Source of the DNA: Bacteroidales bacterium
GTDB lineage: Bacteria > Bacteroidota > Bacteroidia > Bacteroidales > VadinHA17
DNA length: 12,493 nucleotides
Reading direction: 5' to 3'
Assembly: GCA_027451265.1 (NCBI GenBank)
Contig: DAIDJT010000047.1
Location: 1 to 12,493 of the forward strand
Shown: positions 7,386 to 12,493 of the stretch, one piece after another
Numbering within the stretch: the first letter of the stretch is position 1
How the letters are laid out: every line of letters starts with the position of its first letter
Translations under genes and position numbers: made by a program
The notes under the pieces: generated by a model
Databases searched by the model: none
Seen by the model: only the letters and a program-made list of their open reading frames with translations
What the model was told of the DNA's origin: nothing

Positions 7386-8003
7386 CTATAATGTTGCGAG
7401 CCATTTCATCTGCAGTCCGCTGATTTTGTTCAGCCTGCCGGTTAAATTGTCAGCCCTGGAAACCCTGAACATGATCTCCACGGTTACGTCAGTTCCGCTG
7501 TAACGGTGTTCTGACTGGCTGCATGATTCATCCCTCAGCACTTTCATTACATCATTCATGGATTCATACGGAAAGGTGACTGTCCATTTTTCCATGAGAT
7601 GTTTCTCAACCACTGTTGCAGTGCCAAGCGCATCGGCGGCAGCACTGCGGTAGGCGTTGATCAGTCCGCCCACTCCCAGGAGAGTTCCTCCGAAGTACCT
7701 GATCACCACAATCATGATATTGGTGAGTTCACGGGAATTAATCTGTGCCAGGATTGGTTTTCCGGCGGTTCCCGACGGCTCCCCGTCGTCACTGACACGC
7801 CATGTCTGCCTGTCTGGTCCCAGTACCCATGCGAAGCAGTGATGCCTCGCATCATGGTACTCTTTTCTCAGCTCCGCGAGCCTGGTCTTTATCTCCTCCT
7901 GGGAGGTCACAGGGATAGCTATTGCGATGAACCTGCTGCCACGGTCCTTGAACAGCCCATTTGATTCTCCCTCTATTGTCTTATATGTATCTGAAAAAAG
8001 CAT
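7386..8003 (-). CDS. yigZ: YigZ/IMPACT family protein (UPF0029 + DUF1949)
   Basis: A conserved cytoplasmic protein of the YigZ/IMPACT family. The eukaryotic relative modulates GCN2-dependent translation control; the bacterial role is not established. The 205 residues match the usual two-domain form: an N-terminal IMPACT domain (about 15-130) and a C-terminal ferredoxin-like DUF1949 domain (about 140-198). The diagnostic stretches DDGEPSGTAGKPIL and RYFGGTLLGVGGLINAYRSA are both present and intact. The ATG at 8003 lies 23 nt after the stop of the transporter gene on the same strand, so it is probably the last gene of that run. A 97-nt gap with a hairpin candidate then separates it from pyrB. 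Confidence 0.93.
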   Translation of the reverse strand: MLFSDTYKTIEGESNGLFKDRGSRFIAIAIPVTSQEEIKTRLAELRKEYHDARHHCFAWVLGPDRQTWRVSDDGEPSGTAGKPILAQINSRELTNIMIVVIRYFGGTLLGVGGLINAYRSAAADALGTATVVEKHLMEKWTVTFPYESMNDVMKVLRDESCSQSEHRYSGTDVTVEIMFRVSRADNLTGRLNKISGLQMKWLATL

Positions 8004-8026
8004 ATCCTGTACGAAGCGGGGGTCGT

Positions 8027-8776
8027 TTAAAGCAATGCCAGTGCCTTCGCGCCTTTGAATAAGGTAATTATACCCATGATTATCAGTACTATATAGATCA
8101 CATTGGTGAAGGTTTTCTGGCTGATTCGCGAAACCAGGTTGTCGCCTGTCCTCAGCCCTGCCACCAATGCCGGAACGGAGCAGAGTGCAAGCAGCGCCGT
8201 CTCCCGGCGGATTAGTCCTGAGATAAAATAGAACAGCAGTGCATAAGAAACGGCAAAAAGGATGAAGATGGAGATAATGGCGTTGAATTTTTCCCTTGGG
8301 GTCTTCATTGAGGAGAGGATAATTGCCACCGGGGGTCCTGTGATGCCGGTGGCGCCTGCCAGGATACCGCCGAACAGTCCGCTGAATGTCATTGCCATGG
8401 CGTCGGAACTGATTCTGAAGTTAAATCCCCTTGTGAGTGCAAACACAATCAAAATTATAAGCAGTCCCCACACAAGCTGAATAAATGCCGGGTTGATATA
8501 CTTAAGAACAAGCGTTCCGGCGGCAACTCCGATACCGGTGAAGATTGCCATCCTCCCCAGTGGCTGTTCCCTTACCAGTTCCCTTGACCGCCGGTAGTAT
8601 ATCACTGAAAAGACAATGTTGATAATGGCAATGAAGACGGCAGTGTCAGTCACCGGCATTATAAACTGTATCAGTGGCACCGCCACAAGGGCAAGTCCGA
8701 AACCGGTGAAACCTCTGACAACGGAAGCAATGAATATAATTACTGAAAGGGCAATAATATTTCCGGCGGTCAGCAT
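8027..8776 (-). CDS. Sulfite exporter TauE/SafE (TSUP) family transporter
   Basis: This is an integral inner-membrane protein of the TSUP (DUF81) family, whose known members move sulfite, sulfoacetate, thiosulfate or other organic anions. The 249 residues contain about eight hydrophobic segments. The N-terminal repeat shows RGFTGFGLALVAVPLI and the second repeat GATGITGPPVAIIL, the two paired family motifs. The frame is open up to 8854, but I chose the ATG at 8776: it directly precedes the first membrane segment (MLTAGNIIALSVII) and lies one base after the stop of the preceding gene. The longer version would add 26 polar, non-conserved residues inside the neighbour's coding sequence. Near-overlap with the NamZ-like gene implies coupled expression. 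The substrate cannot be read from sequence. Confidence 0.88.
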   Translation of the reverse strand: MLTAGNIIALSVIIFIASVVRGFTGFGLALVAVPLIQFIMPVTDTAVFIAIINIVFSVIYYRRSRELVREQPLGRMAIFTGIGVAAGTLVLKYINPAFIQLVWGLLIILIVFALTRGFNFRISSDAMAMTFSGLFGGILAGATGITGPPVAIILSSMKTPREKFNAIISIFILFAVSYALLFYFISGLIRRETALLALCSVPALVAGLRTGDNLVSRISQKTFTNVIYIVLIIMGIITLFKGAKALALL

Positions 8777-8777
8777 C

Positions 8778-9956
8778 CTAATCGGGGTATAAGGCCATCT
8801 GCCTGAAATCTGACAAAAAGGATTCCGTCTGTGCCTCCCAGCGCCCGGTTTCATCCTTCAGTGACAGGCCGTCTGTCAGTACTTCGCGCATCCGGCTGTC
8901 GCCGGAAAGAATATCGAAAGGCATAAGGCGGTATTCATATTCGTAAGGTGGCGGGTTGAATTTCAGGGAGCCTTCCGGTGAAGTGCGGATAATTGCATCA
9001 AAAAGGTGCATGGCAGTTGCCACCGGTTTAAAGACGGAGGCATCGGTGATATGGATCTGGATTCCCCTGCAGTATTCGCCAGCATATTTATGGAAGGTGG
9101 GGATGAAGTCATGCATCCTGAACTGACATCCCGGCAGTTTCCTGCTCCGCATCTCATCCAGGAGTCTGCGTCCGTCTATCCATGGAGCACCCGTAAGTTC
9201 AAATGGAATCACTGTTCCCCGTCCCTCGGAGATGTTAAGGGCTTCGGCGAGCACCGTTCCAGGGTAGACCGTGGCCGTCTGCGGGGTCGGCATGTTCGGT
9301 GAGGGGAGGACCCATGGCAATCCTGTCTCATAGTACATTGAATTGCGTCTCCAGCCTTCCGCCCTGATGATATGCAGCTCACAGCCCGGGATATGTTTTT
9401 CCTTTACCCAGAGTGCCATTTCGCCGATTGTCATACGGTGACAGAGCGGGATACACGCTGCGCCCACGAATGTAAAATAATCCTCATTCAGGACTGGTCC
9501 GTCAGCAGGAACCCTTCCTATCGGGTTGGGTCTGTCAAGCAGGTACACCGGCAATCCGGCTTCGGCGCATGCCTCCATGCACAGTTTTACGGTCCATATG
9601 TATGTATAGAGTCTTGCACCGACGTCCTGCAGGTCAATCACAAGGGCATCCAGCCCGTTCAGCATTGCAGCCGTCGGTTTGCGGTGCTCCCCGTAAAGGC
9701 TGTGGACAGGGATACCCAGGACGGGGTCAACGGTGCTTCTCCACTCTATCATGTTGTCCTGGGTCTGCCCCGAGAGCCCGTGCTGTGGTCCGAAAATGGC
9801 GGCCAGCTTTAAATCTTTGCTGCTGCCGAAAATCTCGGTTATATGCCTGTAATCTGATGATATGCTTGATGCGTGGCAGAGGAGACCCGCCCTTTTCCCC
9901 CGCAGGCCTTCAGGCAGCCTGAGGGTGATTACATCAAGTCCTGATAACACTTTCAT
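8778..9956 (-). CDS. namZ: NamZ-like exo-beta-N-acetylmuramidase family protein (DUF1343, GH171)
   Basis: DUF1343 proteins include Bacillus subtilis NamZ, which removes terminal N-acetylmuramic acid from peptidoglycan fragments. This 392-residue protein shows the family pattern throughout: LRGKRAGLLCHASS (18-31), IFGPQHGLSG (54-63), PVHSLYGEHRKPT (83-95), IDLQDVGARLYTYIWT (109-124), LDRPNPIGR, PLCHRMTIGEMALW, and SPNMPTPQTATVYPG with NISEGRGT. No signal peptide is visible: the first residues, MKVLSGLDVITLRLPEG, already belong to the domain, so the enzyme should be cytoplasmic. The FGPQHG motif has Gln where, from memory, the better-known members have Glu; this may mark a subfamily. It is the first gene of a run with the TSUP transporter (one-base gap) and yigZ. 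Exact substrate is inferred from the family only. Confidence 0.85.
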   Translation of the reverse strand: MKVLSGLDVITLRLPEGLRGKRAGLLCHASSISSDYRHITEIFGSSKDLKLAAIFGPQHGLSGQTQDNMIEWRSTVDPVLGIPVHSLYGEHRKPTAAMLNGLDALVIDLQDVGARLYTYIWTVKLCMEACAEAGLPVYLLDRPNPIGRVPADGPVLNEDYFTFVGAACIPLCHRMTIGEMALWVKEKHIPGCELHIIRAEGWRRNSMYYETGLPWVLPSPNMPTPQTATVYPGTVLAEALNISEGRGTVIPFELTGAPWIDGRRLLDEMRSRKLPGCQFRMHDFIPTFHKYAGEYCRGIQIHITDASVFKPVATAMHLFDAIIRTSPEGSLKFNPPPYEYEYRLMPFDILSGDSRMREVLTDGLSLKDETGRWEAQTESFLSDFRQMALYPD

Positions 9957-9963
9957 ATAGTTA

Positions 9964-9993
9964 CAAAAATAGTTAAAAGAGCGGTGGGTGCAA
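9964..9993 (-). promoter_or_regulatory. Candidate promoter for the namZ-like operon, nearly leaderless
   Basis: On the minus strand a TTG (9993 to 9991) is followed after 19 nt by TATTTTTG (9971 to 9964), which matches TAnnTTTG exactly with typical spacing. The ATG lies at 9956, only 7 nt beyond the box, so the transcript would have almost no leader. The repeated ATAGTTA (9957-9963 and 9969-9975, 12 bp apart) flanks the box. Confidence 0.5.
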
Positions 9994-10003
9994 GAACCGG
10001 CAG

Positions 10004-10053
10004 CCTCCCGGCAAGGAAATAATCAATATATTTACAACCTCCCGAAAAGGAGA
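10004..10053. repeat. Imperfect direct repeat in the divergent intergenic region
   Basis: CCTCCCGGCAAGGAAA (10004-10019) and CCTCCCGAAAAGGAGA (10038-10053) agree at 13 of 16 positions and start 34 bp apart. Between them lies TATATTTA (10027-10034), a 7-of-8 match to the -7 element for the plus-strand gene. The repeats could be binding sites for a regulator of the rightward operon. Confidence 0.35.
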
Positions 10054-10078
10054 ATTGTTATACAGTCAAAAACATACA

Positions 10079-11377
10079 ATGAAGCCATTTCTTACCTCTC
10101 TCTTTTCCGTGCTGATATTGGTGGCGTTGGAAGCCCCGGCACAGGAAAGGATCACGAAGTATATTACTTCCGCAAAACCCGACAGGATAGTTTTGAATCT
10201 CAACGGAGATCCGTCCACTACGATGGCTGTGACCTGGAGAACGGACACAACCGTGAATGAGACTGTGGCCCGGCTTTCCCGCAACCTTCCCGGCGTGCTT
10301 ATGGCTGACTCTGCCCTGGCAGTGAAGGGCAGATCAGAGGACATCACCGGTGACGGTGTCACGGCCAGGTTCCATTCAGTGACATTTACAGGGCTTGCCC
10401 CCGGCACCGGCTATGCATACTGTGTCGGCTCAGGCGGGGATGCCAGTGAGTGGTTTACATTCAGAACTGCCGAAGCAGGTGCCGCCCCCTTCTCCTTTCT
10501 CTGGTTCGGAGATTCTCAGGTAGGACCCATTTCATCGTACGCGAGGGTGATCAGGCATGCTTACCGCTCCGTGCCGGAAGCAGCTTTCATGATATTTACA
10601 GGCGACCTGATTGACGGTGGGTATACTACCAAAACCCTTGATGATGAGTGGGGCGACTGGCACAGGGCAGCAGGATTCATTGCATCGGAAGTGCCTGTTG
10701 TTGCAACCCCTGGCAACCATGAATTCTATGACCCGATTGACAGGCAGAAGCGTGACATTAACAGGTACTGGAGGCCGGGTTTCACTCTCCCGGAAAACGG
10801 ACCTGCAGGGCTGGAAGAAACAGCCTACAGTTTCGACTACCAGGGGGTTCGGTTCATAATGGTCAGCAGTGACCAGATGCTCAGGGATGAAGACATTGCC
10901 CGCAGACAGACTGAATGGGTCGAAAGCCTCCTGAAGAATAACCCATGTAAATGGACCGTAATGGCATTTCATCACCCGTTCTTTTCAACAGCCGCCAGGA
11001 GAGACAACAGGGTTGTCAGGGAGAATCTGAAACCGCTGGTTGACAGGTACAGGGTTGACCTGGTGCTGAACGGCCATGACCATACCTATGCAAGGGGGAT
11101 GATGCTCCCTGAAGGAAAGACCGGCGGGGGCAGGGAGGCCGGGACTGCGTACGTGGTATCGGTAAGCGGCGCAAAACAGTACAGGCAGGATGCAGAACCG
11201 TGGTGGATTGTCGGATTTAGCAACAGGCAATTCTGGCAGGCTATCACCGTTGACGGTAAACGGCTGACATACAGGTCATATGATGCATCAGGCGCTGTGG
11301 CTGACCAGTTCACACTTACCAGGATGAGGAACGGGAAAAACAGACTGGGTGTGGCATCGGCAACTACAACAAAATAA
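10079..11377 (+). CDS. Secreted purple acid phosphatase-like metallophosphoesterase
   Basis: A predicted exported calcineurin-like phosphoesterase, probably releasing phosphate from organic phosphates outside the cytoplasm. The 432-residue protein starts with a signal peptide (hydrophobic core to about residue 18, likely cut after EAPA). An N-terminal beta domain like that of purple acid phosphatases follows (about 35-130; PDRIVLNLNGDPSTTMAVTW). The catalytic domain shows the dinuclear-metal ligands in order: Asp145 in GDSQ, Asp176 in GDLID, Asn213-His214 in GNHE, His298-His299 in HHPFFS, and GHDHTYAR with His333 and His335. In the first motif GDSQ takes the place of the more common GDxG. The ATG at 10079 is preferred over an in-frame TTG at 10055 because it begins a compact signal peptide. 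It lies 9 nt before the 5'-nucleotidase-like gene and is divergent from the NamZ-like gene. The substrate is unknown. Confidence 0.88.
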   Translation: MKPFLTSLFSVLILVALEAPAQERITKYITSAKPDRIVLNLNGDPSTTMAVTWRTDTTVNETVARLSRNLPGVLMADSALAVKGRSEDITGDGVTARFHSVTFTGLAPGTGYAYCVGSGGDASEWFTFRTAEAGAAPFSFLWFGDSQVGPISSYARVIRHAYRSVPEAAFMIFTGDLIDGGYTTKTLDDEWGDWHRAAGFIASEVPVVATPGNHEFYDPIDRQKRDINRYWRPGFTLPENGPAGLEETAYSFDYQGVRFIMVSSDQMLRDEDIARRQTEWVESLLKNNPCKWTVMAFHHPFFSTAARRDNRVVRENLKPLVDRYRVDLVLNGHDHTYARGMMLPEGKTGGGREAGTAYVVSVSGAKQYRQDAEPWWIVGFSNRQFWQAITVDGKRLTYRSYDASGAVADQFTLTRMRNGKNRLGVASATTTK

Positions 11378-11386
11378 CACTTGCTT

Positions 11387-12493
11387 ATGAAACAGATTAA
11401 AAAAACAATACTGGTATTCCTTGTCGCTGCGCTTGCACTTGCATGCTCAAGGAAGGAGGGAAGTCTTGAAATATATGCCACAACTGACCTCCACGGAATG
11501 CTGCTTCCTTTTGACAACACCGAGGGTGAAGCCACAGACCATTCGCTGGCCAATCTTGCATCTGTGGTGGAATCGGCAGGAAAGGAGAATATAATTCTGC
11601 TTGACAACGGTGACATCCTGCAGGGTGACCCCATGGCGTATTACTACAATTTCATAGATACAGTTGATAAACACATCATTGCTGACATATTGAACTACCT
11701 GGGGTATGATGCAGCCACTGCCGGCAACCATGACATAGAGGCGGGCCATGCAGTCTATGACCGCGTAAGAAGTGAGTACAACTTCCCGATGCTTGCCGCA
11801 AATGCCATTGATATCAGCACCGGGGAACCTTATTTCAAGCCATATACAGTCATTGAAAAGAAGGGATTGAAGGTTGTGGTCTTCGGGCTTATTACTCCTT
11901 CTGTGCCCCGCTGGCTTCCTGAATCGCTTTACCGGGGAATCAGGTTTGAAAATATGCTTGCCACGGCCAGGAAGTGGATGCCTGTAATGCAGGCAGAAAA
12001 GCCTGACCTGGTGATCGGACTGTTTCATTCGGGAATGGGCGACGAAAGAGACAGGGGAGATGATGAGAACAGCACGCTTTCTGTTGCCATGAATGTTCCC
12101 GGTTTTGATGTTGTCTTCTGCGGTCATGACCACAGGCAGGACATGAAGGAAGTAACAGACAGTGAAGGGAACAAGGTACTGGTACTCGACGGCGGAAGCA
12201 GGGCCGAGGCTCTGATGAATGTCACCGTGGTAATGGAAAAGGATCAGGAAGGAAAAAGAAGACCGGTTCTCACCGGGAAAATAATACCCATGAACACCCT
12301 GCCGGAATCAGCTGATTTTATTGACAGATATCGTGATGCTTCTGACAGGGTTAAGGAATATACGTCTGAAATAATTGGCCGTTCAACGGCCACTGTAACC
12401 ACGCGTGATGCCTATTTTGGCCCTTCTGCCTTCATTGACCTGATCCATCTGATGCAGCTTGACCTTACAGGTGCCCGGATTTCGCTTGCCGCT
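11387..12493 (+). CDS. 5'-nucleotidase/2',3'-cyclic phosphodiesterase family lipoprotein (3' end outside window)
   Basis: The open frame runs from the ATG at 11387 to the last base of the window (369 codons, no stop), so the gene is truncated by the edge. It begins with a lipoprotein-type signal: MKQIKK, a hydrophobic core, and VAALALAC with Cys20 as the likely lipidated residue. Ala at -3 and Leu at -2 are off the classic lipobox but tolerated in Bacteroidota. The metallophosphatase domain has all ligands: Asp34 and His36 in TTDLHG, Asp76 in NGDILQGD, Asn114-His115 in AGNHD, His214 in LFHSGMG, and GHDH (246-249). After about residue 305 the UshA-type C-terminal substrate-binding domain begins (EYTSEIIGRSTA). 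Members hydrolyse nucleoside 5'-monophosphates or cyclic nucleotides in the envelope. It is the second gene of a probable two-gene phosphoesterase operon. Confidence 0.9.
   Translation, partial: MKQIKKTILVFLVAALALACSRKEGSLEIYATTDLHGMLLPFDNTEGEATDHSLANLASVVESAGKENIILLDNGDILQGDPMAYYYNFIDTVDKHIIADILNYLGYDAATAGNHDIEAGHAVYDRVRSEYNFPMLAANAIDISTGEPYFKPYTVIEKKGLKVVVFGLITPSVPRWLPESLYRGIRFENMLATARKWMPVMQAEKPDLVIGLFHSGMGDERDRGDDENSTLSVAMNVPGFDVVFCGHDHRQDMKEVTDSEGNKVLVLDGGSRAEALMNVTVVMEKDQEGKRRPVLTGKIIPMNTLPESADFIDRYRDASDRVKEYTSEIIGRSTATVTTRDAYFGPSAFIDLIHLMQLDLTGARISLAA

Noticed and set aside
8777..8854. N-terminal extension of the TSUP transporter into the NamZ-like gene
   Set aside because: The extra 26 residues are polar and basic and lie wholly in the neighbour's coding sequence. 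The ATG at 8776, one base after that gene's stop, opens directly into the first membrane helix.
9372..9812. 146-codon plus-strand frame opposite the NamZ-like gene
   Set aside because: The minus strand carries an intact, motif-rich DUF1343 sequence through the whole stretch. The plus-strand product has no recognisable features.
10047..10057. AAGGAG followed by TTG as a ribosome site and start for the phosphatase
   Set aside because: The spacing to the TTG is only two bases, the extension MLYSQKHT would precede a good signal peptide beginning at ATG 10079, and Bacteroidota rarely depend on Shine-Dalgarno pairing.
11086..11634. 182-codon minus-strand frame across the junction of the two phosphoesterase genes
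   Set aside because: It is antisense to two well-supported genes, is low-complexity Ser/Pro/Val-rich and matches no known domain.
11447..12133. Long open frame (228 codons) on the minus strand opposite the 5'-nucleotidase-like gene
   Set aside because: The plus strand here encodes an unbroken metallophosphatase with all metal ligands. The antisense translation has no recognisable domain and is a by-product of codon bias.
1..12493. Search for tRNA/rRNA genes, CRISPR arrays, transposons, toxin-antitoxin or defence genes
   Set aside because: Read on both strands, nothing resembling these was found. All space is taken by the listed genes and gaps of at most about 250 bases.

Overview
The window looks like chromosomal DNA from a member of the Bacteroidota, probably an environmental Bacteroidales/Marinilabiliales-type lineage. 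Three things point there. DUF4293 and DUF5916 proteins are typical of that phylum. Four intergenic sites match the Bacteroidota -7 promoter element TAnnTTTG exactly. Strong Shine-Dalgarno sequences at sensible distances from the start codons are largely lacking. Coding density is very high: no gene-free stretch exceeds about 250 bases, and I see no RNA gene, insertion sequence, integrase, CRISPR array or prophage gene.

Layout. Positions 2-1839 (+) hold the 3' end of rny (RNase Y) and wecB (UDP-GlcNAc 2-epimerase), joined by a TAATG stop/start overlap. Positions 2692-1829 (-) hold a uridine phosphorylase-like gene whose 3' end overlaps wecB tail to tail by 11 bp. A 251-bp divergent intergenic region (2693-2943) carries promoter candidates for both directions. 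Positions 2944-5913 (+) hold a predicted outer-membrane CBM9-like/DUF5916 protein and a four-helix DUF4293 membrane protein. The latter overlaps pyrI tail to tail by 8 bp. Positions 7288-5906 (-) are the pyrB-pyrI operon (aspartate carbamoyltransferase, catalytic then regulatory subunit). Its upstream gap holds two overlapping perfect inverted repeats on a promoter-like box. Positions 9956-7386 (-) are a tight three-gene run: a NamZ/DUF1343 (GH171) family glycosidase without a signal peptide, a TSUP/TauE-type membrane transporter and a YigZ/IMPACT protein. From 10079 to the right edge (+) there is a divergent pair of exported metallophosphoesterases: a secreted purple-acid-phosphatase-like enzyme and a 5'-nucleotidase-family lipoprotein cut by the window end.

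How the genes may work together. Pyrimidine metabolism recurs: de novo synthesis (pyrBI), uridine breakdown or salvage (udp-like), and an envelope 5'-nucleotidase that could supply nucleosides and phosphate. Amino-sugar and cell-wall chemistry also appears twice (wecB, NamZ-like). These groupings are inferred from adjacency. Most of the window is ordinary housekeeping and accessory metabolism, and I did not find a convincing new multi-gene system. The most interesting signals are the palindromic pyrB promoter region, the signal-less NamZ-like enzyme with its near-leaderless promoter, and the rny-wecB coupling.
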